DNA of 24,687 nt from Verrucomicrobiota bacterium (GCA_023386835.1 JAEWIY010000060.1:1-24687), one strand, 5' to 3'. Numbered from the stretch's first letter, positions 8,182 to 17,164 are shown. The notes: generated by a model from the sequence alone, not told the origin. A program made the numbers and translations.

Positions 8182-9246
8182 GTGACTAATCCGCGTTTCA
8201 GTGTGGGGATCGTCGGTGCCACCGGCGCCGTCGGTCAAGAGCTCGTGCGTTTGCTGCAAGAGCGCCGGTTCCCGGTTGGGCAGCTGCGGCTGTTCGCCTC
8301 GGCGCGTTCAGCCGGCAAAACCGTGGAGGTCGCGGGCAAAACGATCACCGTGGAGGAAGCGCGTCCCGGCGTGTTCGCCGATGTGGATGTGGCCTTCTTT
8401 GCGGCGGGCGGCAGTGTCACCCGTGCGCTGGCCCCTGACGCGGCGCGGGATGGCTGCCTGGTGATCGACAAGAGTTCCGCGCTGCGGATGGACCCCAACG
8501 TGCCGCTCGTGATTCCGGAGATCAACCCGGAGGGGCTGCGCCAGCACCAGGGCATCATTGCCAATCCGAACTGCTCGACAGCGGTGATGTTGATGGGCCT
8601 GTGGCCATTGCACCAGGAGTTCGGGCTGAAGCGGATTTTTGTCGCCACCTACCAGTCCGTGTCCGGCACCGGCGCGGAGGCCGTGTCTGAACTGGAGGCG
8701 CAGGTGCTGGCTTCGGTGCACGGCGACCCCGTGAAGAAGAAGGTTTATCCATACCAGATCGCGTTCAACTGCATTCCCCAAGTGGATACGTTTGGCAGCG
8801 ACGGCTACACCGGCGAGGAGACCAAGATGGCGCAGGAGAGCCGCAAAATCATGGGGCTGCCGAACCTGAAGGTGTCCGCCACCTGCGTGCGCGTGCCCGT
8901 CGTGCGGGCGCACTCGATCGCCGTGAACGCCGAGTTCGAGCGCCCGGTGGATCTGGAGCGCGCGCGGGCAGCGGTGGCGAAGTTCCCCGGCGCGGAGCTG
9001 GTGGATGAGCCCGCTCAATCGCGTTACCCGACGCCGCTCGATTTCGCCGAGAAGGTGAAGTGCGGCGTGGGTCGGCTGCGCGTCGATACGGCGTTGGACA
9101 ACGGCCTTTCGTTCTGGGTCAGCGGTGACAACCTTTGGAAGGGCGCCGCGCTCAATGCCGTTCAGAACGCGGAGCTGATGATCCGCGAGGGCTGGCTCAA
9201 ACCGAAGCAGGCACTCGCCGGTGCCGCTGCTGGCGCGGGCAAGTAA
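8182..9246 (+). CDS. asd: aspartate-semialdehyde dehydrogenase
   Basis: Reduces aspartyl phosphate to aspartate 4-semialdehyde with NADPH, the branch point for lysine/diaminopimelate, threonine and methionine. It is 354 aa from a GTG start, close to the usual 335-350. The N-terminal nucleotide-binding motif is VGIVGATGAVGQEL. The catalytic Cys131 is in NPNCSTAVM, the phosphate/substrate region KSSALRMD precedes it, and the C-terminal half has ATCVRVPV and the His of RAHS. The start is supported by an AAAGGAG site 8 bases upstream. It is divergent from the L,D-transpeptidase gene with almost no intergenic space, so its promoter must lie within that gene. A 13-bp hairpin follows the stop. Confidence 0.96.
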   Translation: MTNPRFSVGIVGATGAVGQELVRLLQERRFPVGQLRLFASARSAGKTVEVAGKTITVEEARPGVFADVDVAFFAAGGSVTRALAPDAARDGCLVIDKSSALRMDPNVPLVIPEINPEGLRQHQGIIANPNCSTAVMLMGLWPLHQEFGLKRIFVATYQSVSGTGAEAVSELEAQVLASVHGDPVKKKVYPYQIAFNCIPQVDTFGSDGYTGEETKMAQESRKIMGLPNLKVSATCVRVPVVRAHSIAVNAEFERPVDLERARAAVAKFPGAELVDEPAQSRYPTPLDFAEKVKCGVGRLRVDTALDNGLSFWVSGDNLWKGAALNAVQNAELMIREGWLKPKQALAGAAAGAGK

Positions 9247-9258
9247 CTGCCGCGTCGT

Positions 9259-9290
9259 GAGGCAGGGCGCCGAAGGGGCGCCGCTGCCTC
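9259..9290 (+). terminator. hairpin terminator candidate after asd
   Basis: Thirteen base pairs with one bulge: GAGGCAG (9259-9265) pairs with CTGCCTC (9284-9290), and GGCGCC (9266-9271) pairs with GGCGCC (9277-9282) around a 5-nt loop. It begins 12 bases after the asd stop. It has no U tract, so it may stop transcription weakly or protect the mRNA end. Confidence 0.55.
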
Positions 9291-9358
9291 GCGGTATCTG
9301 AACCGGAACCCGATCGATGACCGAGGCGTTGTTGGCTGAAAGCCGCCGCAGAAAGCTC

Positions 9359-9388
9359 TTGTCAGTGCTCTCGGCGAAAGGCTTATCT
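9359..9388 (+). promoter_or_regulatory. possible sigma70-type promoter of the tRNA gene
   Basis: TTGTCA (9359-9364) is followed 18 bases later by TTATCT (9383-9388). Transcription would start a few bases before the mature tRNA at 9402. The -35 is good and the -10 imperfect; this rests on sequence resemblance and position only. Confidence 0.35.
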
Positions 9389-9401
9389 GACCGTTCCGTT
9401 T

Positions 9402-9478
9402 GGACGGCTAGCTCAGTTGGTTAGAGCATCTCGTTTACACCGAGAGGGTCGGGGGTTCGAGTCCCTCGCCGTCCACCA
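9402..9478 (+). tRNA. tRNA-Val (anticodon UAC), CCA encoded
   Basis: A 77-nt cloverleaf. Acceptor GGACGGC (9402-9408) pairs with GCCGTCC (9468-9474), then discriminator A and an encoded CCA. The D arm has AGCTCAGTTGGTTAGAGC. The anticodon stem CTCG/CGAG encloses loop TTTACAC, giving anticodon TAC (UAC) for valine GUA/GUG codons. The T arm has GGGTTCGAGTCCC. All arms are intact. Confidence 0.97.
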
Positions 9479-9587
9479 GCCTTCGCTCGCAGCCTAGCGG
9501 AGAGTGAAGGCTGCCGCTGACGTTCCGTCTCCACGGAACGGCGACGGCCGGTTTTCCGCTGCGAGCTTCGGCTGGGCGAGCCAGCCG
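9478..9587 (+). terminator. cluster of three hairpins downstream of tRNA-Val
   Basis: Three stems follow the tRNA in 110 bases: AGCCTTCGCTC/GAGTGAAGGCT (9478-9488 with 9502-9512, one G-U pair); a perfect 8-bp CGTTCCGT/ACGGAACG with 4-nt loop (9521-9528 with 9533-9540), followed by a TTTT at about 9552-9555; and CGGCTGG/CCAGCCG (9569-9575 with 9581-9587). Together they probably end the tRNA transcript, but none is a textbook hairpin plus U tract. The remaining about 46 bases to ilvN show no gene. Confidence 0.5.
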
Positions 9588-9633
9588 GGGTTCCGCCGTC
9601 CAGCGTCATTCTCTTCCTTCTTCCACACCCACC

Positions 9634-10104
9634 ATGCGACACACGATCTCAGTCCTCGTTGAGAACAAGTTCGGCGTGCTGGCCCGCGTAGCCGGAATGT
9701 TCTCCGGTCGTGGGTTCAACATCGACTCCCTCAACGTCGCTCCCACGCATGACGCGTCGCTGTCGCGGATCACCGCCGTCCTCAAGGGCGACGAGTCCGC
9801 GCTCGACCTCGCGATCAAGCAGCTGCGGAAGCTGGTCAACGTCGTCGACGTCGTTGACTTCAAGGAAGGGCAGGCGGTCGTCCGCGAGCTCGTGCTGGTG
9901 CGCGTAAAGGCCGACTCGAAGACCCGCTCCGAGATCATGCAGATCTGCGACATCTTCCGGTCGAAGATCGTCAACGTCGGCCACGAGGACGTGATCATCG
10001 AGCTCACGGGCGATGAAGGCAAAGTCTCCGCCTTCCTCGGCCTGCTCGAGCCGTTTGGCATCCTCGAGCTCGCCCGTACCGGCCAACTCGCGCTGAAGCG
10101 CTGA
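9634..10104 (+). CDS. ilvN: acetolactate synthase small (regulatory) subunit
   Basis: The ACT-domain regulatory subunit of acetohydroxyacid synthase; it confers valine feedback inhibition on, and activates, the large subunit in the first step of branched-chain amino acid synthesis. It is 156 aa, the normal length. The N-terminal ACT domain is clear (HTISVLVENKFGVLARVAG, then GRGFNIDSLNV), and the second domain has IMQICDIFRSKIVNVG and LTGDEGKV. The start codon at 9634 begins exactly at the ACT domain; no strong Shine-Dalgarno sequence is visible. The catalytic subunit gene (ilvB/ilvI), usually just upstream, is not in the window; a tRNA gene lies there instead. ilvC follows after 102 bases. 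Confidence 0.95.
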   Translation: MRHTISVLVENKFGVLARVAGMFSGRGFNIDSLNVAPTHDASLSRITAVLKGDESALDLAIKQLRKLVNVVDVVDFKEGQAVVRELVLVRVKADSKTRSEIMQICDIFRSKIVNVGHEDVIIELTGDEGKVSAFLGLLEPFGILELARTGQLALKR

Positions 10105-10206
10105 GCGCCGCCTGAAGATCAGGTCGAGCCACCGCCCGGCCTGGGCTTCCGAGCTTTCTTTGTCCCCAACCCACACTCCCACAACTTACCTCCCGTAGGA
10201 AAAATC

Positions 10207-11232
<1,026 letters not shown>

Positions 11233-11240
11233 TCCTGAGC

Positions 11241-11274
11241 GCAGGCCGCGACTCGTTCGCGGCCTGCGGTTTTG
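11241..11274 (+). terminator. intrinsic terminator after ilvC
   Basis: A perfect 10-bp stem GCAGGCCGCG/CGCGGCCTGC (11241-11250 with 11258-11267), 7-nt loop, followed by GGTTTTG. It begins 8 bases after the ilvC stop codon. Confidence 0.85.
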
Positions 11275-11277
11275 CAA

Positions 11278-11350
11278 CCGAAAGGTAGAATGAGCAGCCA
11301 CGGACGGAGCAGCTTGGCCCGGTCGACTCTCATTCTCCTTTCGGCGTTTT
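11278..11350 (+). terminator. second, long-stem terminator or attenuator hairpin just before hemC
   Basis: The arms CCGAAAGG-t-AGAATGAG (11278-11294) and CTCATTCTCCTTTCGG (11329-11344) pair over 16 bp with a single bulged T and enclose 34 bases. CGTTTT follows (11345-11350), only 16 bases before the hemC ATG. The structure is unmistakable; its role is inferred. It could be a second terminator for ilvC, an attenuator in a hemC leader, or a small repeat element. Confidence 0.65.
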
Positions 11351-11366
11351 AACTGCTCGTCCGGCC

Positions 11367-12227
11367 ATGCCGAAAAAACTCGTTATCGCCACACGCAAGA
11401 GCCAGCTGGCGCTTACGCAGACCCACCTTGTGGCTGACCGGCTTCGTTCGGTGCTGGGGGTGGAGGTGGAGTTGTTGACGCTCGTCACCACGGGTGACCG
11501 GCAGACGTCCTGGTCGCTTGAGCAACGGGGCGGCAAGGGCCTGTTCACGAAGGAGCTCGAGGAGGCCTTGCTCCGTGGCGATGCCGACCTGGCAGTGCAC
11601 AGCACCAAGGACCTGCCCGGCGACATGCCCGAAGGCCTCGAAGTGGCGGGCTACCTGCCGCGAGCGGATGCGCGTGATGTGCTCGTGGTGCGCGAAGGAG
11701 TGACGGAGCCAAAGTCGATCGCAACCGGCAGTCCCCGCCGCCGGCTGCAGGTCAGCATGCTGTTTCCCGATGTCACGTTCTCGGAGATTCGGGGGAACGT
11801 GGAGACCCGGCTGCGCAAGATCGGGCAGGATGGCGTGGCCGACGCGACCTTGTTGGCCGCCGCGGGCCTGGGACGTCTGGGTATTGGCGGCTGGGAGGGA
11901 GTCGTCTTCCAGCCATTGGGTTTCGAACACATGGTGCCGGCCGTGGGCCAGGCGGCGATTGCGGTGCAGACGCGCACCGGCGAGGGCGCCGGCTGGGGGG
12001 CGGTATTCGATGAGCGGACACGCCGCTACGTGACGTTGGAGCGTGCGTTTCAGGCGGCGATCGGTGGAGGCTGCCAGACGGCTTTTGGTGTGCATGCCAC
12101 GGCGGATACCCTCTGGTTCTTCCATGAGGAGATCGGGCTGCGCAGCCTGCCGCTGACAGACGACGAAGTGGCCAAGCCGGAGGAAACCGCGCTCCGCACG
12201 CTGCGGCATTTCGGTTTCCAAGTCTGA
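11367..12227 (+). CDS. hemC: hydroxymethylbilane synthase (porphobilinogen deaminase)
   Basis: Condenses four porphobilinogen units into hydroxymethylbilane in tetrapyrrole synthesis. It is 286 aa, somewhat shorter than the usual 305-320, with the shortening in the C-terminal domain. Family features are IATRKSQLAL at the N-terminus, TTGDR, the Lys/Asp segment HSTKDLP, GSPRRRLQ, EIRGNVETRLRK, and the dipyrromethane cofactor-attachment Cys236 in GGGCQTAFGVHA. The start codon begins the conserved domain; no clear Shine-Dalgarno is visible. The gene follows a strong hairpin with a U run, so it probably has its own promoter or is attenuated. It converges on lgt. Confidence 0.95.
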   Translation: MPKKLVIATRKSQLALTQTHLVADRLRSVLGVEVELLTLVTTGDRQTSWSLEQRGGKGLFTKELEEALLRGDADLAVHSTKDLPGDMPEGLEVAGYLPRADARDVLVVREGVTEPKSIATGSPRRRLQVSMLFPDVTFSEIRGNVETRLRKIGQDGVADATLLAAAGLGRLGIGGWEGVVFQPLGFEHMVPAVGQAAIAVQTRTGEGAGWGAVFDERTRRYVTLERAFQAAIGGGCQTAFGVHATADTLWFFHEEIGLRSLPLTDDEVAKPEETALRTLRHFGFQV

Positions 12228-12232
12228 GCTGA

Positions 12233-12251
12233 GCCGACGCGGGGCGTCGGC
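12233..12251. terminator. shared hairpin between convergent hemC and lgt
   Basis: An 8-bp GC-rich stem GCCGACGC/GCGTCGGC (12233-12240 with 12244-12251) has a GGG loop and lies in the 32-base gap between the two convergent stop codons. There is no U tract on either side. Position and symmetry suggest a bidirectional terminator. Confidence 0.55.
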
Positions 12252-12259
12252 CCGGGACG

Positions 12260-13093
12260 TCACTGCCCGGCCGGTTGCGAGCGGGTGCGGCTGCGGATGA
12301 TCAGGAACACGCCGACCAGCACCAGAAAGATGGAGTAGAACGTGCCGCGCGTCAGGCCGCCGATGAGCGGCGCGTCCGGCTCGCGAAACTGTTCGCCGAT
12401 CGAGCGGACGACGGCGTAGGCGACGAGGAACTCGCCCGTCAGCCGGCCCGGTGATCGGGCCACCACCGGGGTGCGCCAGAAGCGCCAGAGAAAGACGGCC
12501 AGCAGCAGGGCGCCCTCCAAGGCTGCGGCGTACAGCTGTGACGCGTGCCGCGGCTCAATGAATTCAATCGGAGTGCCCGGCGGCGCGCTATCCGGAAAGA
12601 TGACCGCGTATTTGAACGTGGTGACACGGCCCCACAGCTCGCCGTTGATGAAGTTGGCGATCCGCCCGAGCAGGATGCCCAGCGGGGCGACCGCGACGAC
12701 GGCATCGCTCAGGTGCAGCAGCGGTATCCGTTGGCGTCGGACAAACCACGCCATCGCCAGCGCGACGCCGACAAAGCCGCCGTGCGACGCCATGCCGCCC
12801 TCCCACACGCGCAGCAGCACGAGCGGATCGGCGACGACGAGTTCGGGGTGGTAGAGCAGGAAATAACCGAGGCGTCCGCCCACCAGCACGCCCAGCACGA
12901 GCGCGATCATCAGGTCGCCCACGGCGGCGGGAGGCAGCTGCAGCCGTTGCGCCCGGGCGGCCCGGTGGAGCAGCCAACCCCCACCCACGAAGCCGAGGAC
13001 GTACGCCAGGCCGTAGTAGCGGATGCCAAGTGTATCCGTGAACCGGATCAGGAAGGGGCTCAGGTCGTGGACCCAGTAGGCGAGGGAACTCAA
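12260..13093 (-). CDS. lgt: phosphatidylglycerol--prolipoprotein diacylglyceryl transferase
   Basis: An inner-membrane enzyme that adds diacylglycerol to the lipobox cysteine of prolipoproteins, the first step of lipoprotein maturation. It is 277 aa with about seven hydrophobic segments. Conserved pieces are GIRYYGLAYVLGF, the GGMASHGGFVG loop containing the essential His, and the Lgt signature GRIANFINGELWGR (an Ala stands where Gly is common). The C-terminal block is GEQFREPDAP followed by a membrane helix. The only in-frame start before an upstream stop (13136-13138), apart from a CTG, is TTG at 13093, so a TTG start is likely. It is 88 bases downstream of the DUF21/CBS gene on the same strand. 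A lipoprotein substrate, the RND adaptor, is encoded 3 kb away. Confidence 0.95.
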   Translation of the reverse strand: MSSLAYWVHDLSPFLIRFTDTLGIRYYGLAYVLGFVGGGWLLHRAARAQRLQLPPAAVGDLMIALVLGVLVGGRLGYFLLYHPELVVADPLVLLRVWEGGMASHGGFVGVALAMAWFVRRQRIPLLHLSDAVVAVAPLGILLGRIANFINGELWGRVTTFKYAVIFPDSAPPGTPIEFIEPRHASQLYAAALEGALLLAVFLWRFWRTPVVARSPGRLTGEFLVAYAVVRSIGEQFREPDAPLIGGLTRGTFYSIFLVLVGVFLIIRSRTRSQPAGQ

Positions 13094-13181
13094 GGTCAGG
13101 AGGAAAACAGGTGCGGAAGGGGTGAGGGAGATGTGCTAGTTAAAGAGCTGATCACGCTGCGCTGGCGAATGGCGTGGGCGA

Positions 13182-14273
13182 CTACTTGGTTTCCCTGGGT
13201 GGTGGGAACGGCGCAATGTTGCCCTCGCTGCCGCCACCGCCGCGGCGCGAGCGGATTTGCTTCAGCAGGCGGGCGCGGGCGAGCTCACGCATGTCGACGG
13301 CGATGTCGTCCTTTTCGAAGATCTCGCGGCCGATCAGGTGCTCGATCACGTCCTCCATCGTCACCACGCCGGCCGTGGAGCCGAACTCGTCGACGACGAC
13401 CAGCAGTTGCTGGTGAGTCTTGAGAAAAAGCTGCAGTGCCTGGGCCGCCGTCGCGGTCTCGGGGATGAAATGCACCTCCTGCATGTGCTTGGCCACGAGG
13501 TCGAGATCCTGATCGTTGGCCTTCGCCTTCAACAGGTCGCGCCGGCGCACCATGCCGACCACGTCATCGAGATTCTTCCCGAAGACCGGTATCCGCGCGA
13601 AGGGGACGTTGGGGTACTCGCGGAACACCTCGCCGATCGTGGCGTTGCGCCGCAGCGCGGTAACGACGGAGCGCGGCGTCATGATTTCGCTGACGCGCTT
13701 TTCGTCGAGCGAGAGCGCGTTGGCGATGATGTTGGACTCACTCTCGGTCAACGTTCCGTCCTGGGCGCCGCGTTCGGCCAGGAGGATGATCTCCTCGTCC
13801 GAGTCCGTCGGCTGGGGGGGCGTCTTGATGACGAAGCGGACCACGATGTTACACACATACGTCACGGGCCGCAGGGCGTTGCGCATCGCGATGAGCGGCA
13901 GGACTACGTGCGGCTGCAGGGTGCGGCGGTAGGACACACCCAGGTTCTTTGGGATCACCTCTGAGAACACCAGGATGCTCAGTGTCATCAGGGCCGATAC
14001 GATGCCTAGCACCGCTTCCCCGAACAGGCGAATCGCCAGGCCGCCAATGATCACCGACCCAAGGGTGTTGGCGATCGTATTAAGGGTGAGGATCGAGGAG
14101 ATGGTCTCGTCGAGCCCGACCCGGAGTTGTTCAAGTTGCTGTCCCCGTTTGGGACGGTCCCGCTTCAGCGCCTCCACCTCAGCCACGGTCGTGCTGAGGA
14201 TCATCGCTTCCATCATGGAACAGAGGAAGGAGACCGACAGCGTCAGAACGATCGCGATCGCGAAAGCCAGCAT
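13182..14273 (-). CDS. DUF21 (CNNM) plus CBS-pair membrane protein, HlyC/CorC family, short form
   Basis: A member of the CNNM/CorC membrane family, linked to divalent cation (Mg2+/Co2+) transport or homeostasis. It is 363 aa from the ATG at 14273. Residues 1-150 carry the DUF21 domain with several membrane segments and the family motif TLNTIANTLGS and SEVIPKNLG. Residues about 190-320 form two CBS repeats (VSEIMTPRSVVTAL and VDEFGSTAGVVTMEDVIEHLIG). The C-terminal CorC_HlyC domain found in longer homologues is absent; the protein ends in an Arg/Gly/Pro-rich tail. Upstream in-frame sequence from 14384 lacks similarity and is not included. It is divergent from gcvT and lies upstream of lgt. 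Confidence 0.93.
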   Translation of the reverse strand: MLAFAIAIVLTLSVSFLCSMMEAMILSTTVAEVEALKRDRPKRGQQLEQLRVGLDETISSILTLNTIANTLGSVIIGGLAIRLFGEAVLGIVSALMTLSILVFSEVIPKNLGVSYRRTLQPHVVLPLIAMRNALRPVTYVCNIVVRFVIKTPPQPTDSDEEIILLAERGAQDGTLTESESNIIANALSLDEKRVSEIMTPRSVVTALRRNATIGEVFREYPNVPFARIPVFGKNLDDVVGMVRRRDLLKAKANDQDLDLVAKHMQEVHFIPETATAAQALQLFLKTHQQLLVVVDEFGSTAGVVTMEDVIEHLIGREIFEKDDIAVDMRELARARLLKQIRSRRGGGGSEGNIAPFPPPRETK

Positions 14274-14398
14274 ATCGGACAGTTTAGCGCGGCGGGGCGG
14301 AGGCTTTACGATGCTAAAAGCGGCGCTGCGGCGGCCTTCCCGTGAATGGCCGTCCAACGCGCTTGCGGTGCAACGAACTTCCACGCTAGTTCAACACG

Positions 14399-15496
14399 AT
14401 GGCCGATCTTCGACGCACGCCGTTGCATGACTTTCACGTCGCCCATGGTGGGCGCATGGTGGATTTCGCTGGCTGGGAAATGCCGGTGCAGTACCGCAGC
14501 ATTCTCGAGGAGCACAAGGTCGTGCGGCGTGCCGCGGGGCTGTTTGACGTCAGCCACATGGGCGAAGTGGACGTACGCGGGCCGGATGCGACGCGTTTTC
14601 TGAACCGGCTCGTCACGAATGACGTCTCGCGGCTTTTCCCGGGTCGGGTGCTGTACTCACCGATGTGCTACCCGAGCGGCGGGGTGGTGGACGACCTCCT
14701 CGTCTACCAGCGCACCCCGGAGGATTTCTTCCTGTGCATCAATGCGGGCAACATCGACAAGGACCTGGCTTGGATGCGCGAGCAGGCGGCGGGCTTTGAC
14801 GTCACCATCACGGATCGTTCGGCCGACTACGCCTTGTTGGCCGTTCAGGGCCCGCGGGCAGCGGCGATCGTGCAGTCGCTGACCGGCGCCAAACTGGACG
14901 CGATCAAGTATTACCATTTCGGCGAGGGCACGGTCGCCGGGGTCCAGTGCCTGTTGTCCCGCACAGGGTACACGGGCGAGGACGGGTTCGAGTTGTACCA
15001 CGCGGCCAGTGACGCGCCGGCCTTGGGCGAGGCGCTCCTTCAGGCGGGACAACCGCACGGGTTGGAGCTGGCCGGTCTGGGCGCGCGGGACAGCCTGCGG
15101 CTGGAGGCGGGTTATCCGCTCTATGGACACGAGATCACGGCCGACATTTCGCCGTTGGCGGCGGGCCTCGGCTGGACCGTGAAGCTCGCCAAAGAAGCGG
15201 ATTTTGTCGGGGCGGACGCGTTGAAGCGCGAAAAAGAGCAGGGCAGCCCGCGGCAGGTCATTTTCTTCCGCACCGGTGACCGGCGGATCGTGCGTGCGGG
15301 CACGCCTGTCCTGCGTGGCTCGGAGACCGTGGGGACGGTGGTGTCGGGCACCCTGTCCCCGCTGCTGAACGAGGCGATCGGCTCCGCGTTGGTCGACAGC
15401 CGTTTTCTCAACGAAACGCTCGAGGTGGATATTCGCGGCACGCGACTGGCTTTGCAGCCGGTGAAGCCGCCGTTTGTTGACCTGAAGAAAGGGTGA
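14399..15496 (+). CDS. gcvT: aminomethyltransferase (glycine cleavage system T protein)
   Basis: Transfers the one-carbon unit from the aminomethyl-lipoyl H protein to tetrahydrofolate and releases ammonia. It is 365 aa, normal for the family. Visible features are TPLHDFHVAHGGRMVDFAGW at the N-terminus, LFDVSHMGE, the folate-site Asp/Glu region, SRTGYTGEDGFE, GLGARDSLRLEAGYPLYG, and the C-terminal barrel (GTVVSGTLSPLLNEAIG). The start at 14399 begins the conserved domain. gcvH follows after 75 bases. The 125-base divergent region upstream shows no glycine-riboswitch consensus that I can recognise. Confidence 0.97.
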   Translation: MADLRRTPLHDFHVAHGGRMVDFAGWEMPVQYRSILEEHKVVRRAAGLFDVSHMGEVDVRGPDATRFLNRLVTNDVSRLFPGRVLYSPMCYPSGGVVDDLLVYQRTPEDFFLCINAGNIDKDLAWMREQAAGFDVTITDRSADYALLAVQGPRAAAIVQSLTGAKLDAIKYYHFGEGTVAGVQCLLSRTGYTGEDGFELYHAASDAPALGEALLQAGQPHGLELAGLGARDSLRLEAGYPLYGHEITADISPLAAGLGWTVKLAKEADFVGADALKREKEQGSPRQVIFFRTGDRRIVRAGTPVLRGSETVGTVVSGTLSPLLNEAIGSALVDSRFLNETLEVDIRGTRLALQPVKPPFVDLKKG

Positions 15497-15571
15497 AGGC
15501 GGCTTGCGTGAGCGATTGGCCCGAGCCAAGTTCCTGCGCTTGGGCCGCGCGGCGCCACCCCCGTTATTTGT

Positions 15572-15955
15572 ATGAGCCAAGTCCCTGCTGAACTTCGTTA
15601 CGCCAAGACCCACGAATGGGTGAAACTGAATTCCGACGGCACCGCCGTGGTCGGCATCACTGACTACGCGCAGAGCAGCCTCGGCGACATCACTTACGTG
15701 CAGTTGCCCAAGGTGGGCGCGCAGCTCGGTGCGGGCGCGGCCTTCGGGGTCGTGGAATCGGTCAAGGCCGCTTCCGACCTGTACGCGCCCGTCGGTGGCA
15801 CGGTGCTGGAAGTGAACGGAGCGCTCGATTCAGCCCCGGAGACCGTCAACCAGTCGCCGTATGGCGATGGCTGGATGATGAAGCTCAAGCTGAACAATCC
15901 CAGCGAGGTCGACGCGCTGATGGACGCGAGTGGTTACTCGACGCTGACGGCCTAG
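15572..15955 (+). CDS. gcvH: glycine cleavage system H protein
   Basis: A lipoylated carrier that shuttles the aminomethyl group between the P, T and L proteins. It is 127 aa, the usual length. The lipoyl-attachment Lys65 sits in VVESVKAASD, and flanking family blocks are YAKTHEWVKL, GITDYAQSSLGDI, and NQSPYGDGWMMKL. It is transcribed with gcvT. The gcvP gene that often follows is absent; an efflux adaptor gene comes next. Confidence 0.97.
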   Translation: MSQVPAELRYAKTHEWVKLNSDGTAVVGITDYAQSSLGDITYVQLPKVGAQLGAGAAFGVVESVKAASDLYAPVGGTVLEVNGALDSAPETVNQSPYGDGWMMKLKLNNPSEVDALMDASGYSTLTA

Positions 15956-16039
15956 GCGGCGGTCAGTTGCGGCCAATCTTTTTGCATCTCTGCCGTAATC
16001 GCGGCGCACCGAGTGCGTCATGTGGGAGTTCCCGCCTCC

Positions 16040-17161
16040 ATGCGTTTTCATGTCCTTTTCCGGCTCTGTCGATGGTTGACGATTCCGTGCCTGCTGCTCG
16101 CGGCCGGCTGCCAGAAGAAAGGGGGAGGGGTCGCGAGTGGGGGCGGGCGCGAAGGCGCGAGCGGTCAGCCCCAAGCGGTTGAAGTGACGCCGGTCGTCCG
16201 CCAGGCGCTGACGGAAACGCTCAGCGTTGTCGGCTCGCTGGCGGCCAATGAGTCGGCCGACATCCGCGCCGAGGTGTCAGGTCTCGTGCGCAGCATCGCC
16301 TTCGAGGAAGGCCAGCGGGTCAAAAAGGGCGACCTGCTGGTCAAGATTGATGACTCGGAGCTGCTGGCCCAACTCGCGCAGGCCGAGGCCAATTACCACC
16401 TCGCGGAGCAGAACCTGCGTCGCAGCGAGAACCTGGGTGAGACCCGGACGATTCCACAATCGGAGCTCGATCGGGCTCGCTCCGAGTTTGCCAACGCGAA
16501 AGCTGCGCTGGCCCTGCTCCGGACGCGAATCGAGAAGACTTCGATCGTTGCGCCGTTTGATGGCGTGGTGGGCTCACGCACAATTTCGCCCGGTGACTTC
16601 GTCAACACCAGCACGTCGATCACCACCCTCAACGACCTGAGCCGACTGAAGGTGGAGTTTCAGGTTCCGGAACGTTTCCTCAACAAGGTGGAGAACGGCA
16701 CGACCTTTCTCCTGCGGTCCCGCGCGATCGACACGCGCCAGGAGATTCGCGGCCAAGTGTACTTCGTGAGTTCGGTCATCGATCGCAATACTCGCTCCAG
16801 TGAGGTGAAGGGCCTGTTGGAATCGCCGCCCGATGTGCTCAAACCGGGCATGTTCGCCAACATCGAGCTGGTGCTGGACGTGCGCTCCGACGCACTGACG
16901 GCGCCCGAAGGGGCCATTCTCACCACCCCGGCGGGCACGCAGATCGTGGCGGTGGAGGAGAAGGACGGCAAACCGGTCGCGGCGTTCATCCCGGTTCGCC
17001 TGGGCCTGCGGACGCGAGGCTTGGTGGAAATCGCGCCGGTCAGCGGTACGCTGGCGGACAACCAGCCGATTGTCGCCTCCGGTGTGGGAGCGTTGATCCT
17101 GTATCCCGGCGCGCCACTGGATCCGCGGCCGCTGCGCGAAGAATTTCGGTTGGGGAACTGA
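16040..17161 (+). CDS. RND efflux periplasmic adaptor subunit, lipoprotein (HlyD/MFP family)
   Basis: Links an RND inner-membrane pump to an outer-membrane channel. It is 373 aa from the ATG at 16040 (GGGAG about 12 bases upstream). The N-terminus is a lipoprotein signal with lipobox LAAGC, modified Cys24, then a Gly/Lys-rich linker. Next are the half-lipoyl/barrel-sandwich region (AEVSGLVRSIAFEEGQRVKKG), an alpha-helical hairpin (about 95-150), APFDGVVGSRTISPGDFV, and beta-barrel and membrane-proximal domains. An in-frame GTG at 16013 would displace the signal by nine residues. The pump gene starts 3 bases after the stop, so the two are surely one operon. Confidence 0.94.
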   Translation: MRFHVLFRLCRWLTIPCLLLAAGCQKKGGGVASGGGREGASGQPQAVEVTPVVRQALTETLSVVGSLAANESADIRAEVSGLVRSIAFEEGQRVKKGDLLVKIDDSELLAQLAQAEANYHLAEQNLRRSENLGETRTIPQSELDRARSEFANAKAALALLRTRIEKTSIVAPFDGVVGSRTISPGDFVNTSTSITTLNDLSRLKVEFQVPERFLNKVENGTTFLLRSRAIDTRQEIRGQVYFVSSVIDRNTRSSEVKGLLESPPDVLKPGMFANIELVLDVRSDALTAPEGAILTTPAGTQIVAVEEKDGKPVAAFIPVRLGLRTRGLVEIAPVSGTLADNQPIVASGVGALILYPGAPLDPRPLREEFRLGN

Positions 17162-17164
17162 CGC

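Noticed and set aside
14274..14398. Glycine riboswitch upstream of gcvT
   Set aside because: The 125-base divergent region is too short for a tandem glycine aptamer, and I see none of its conserved core.
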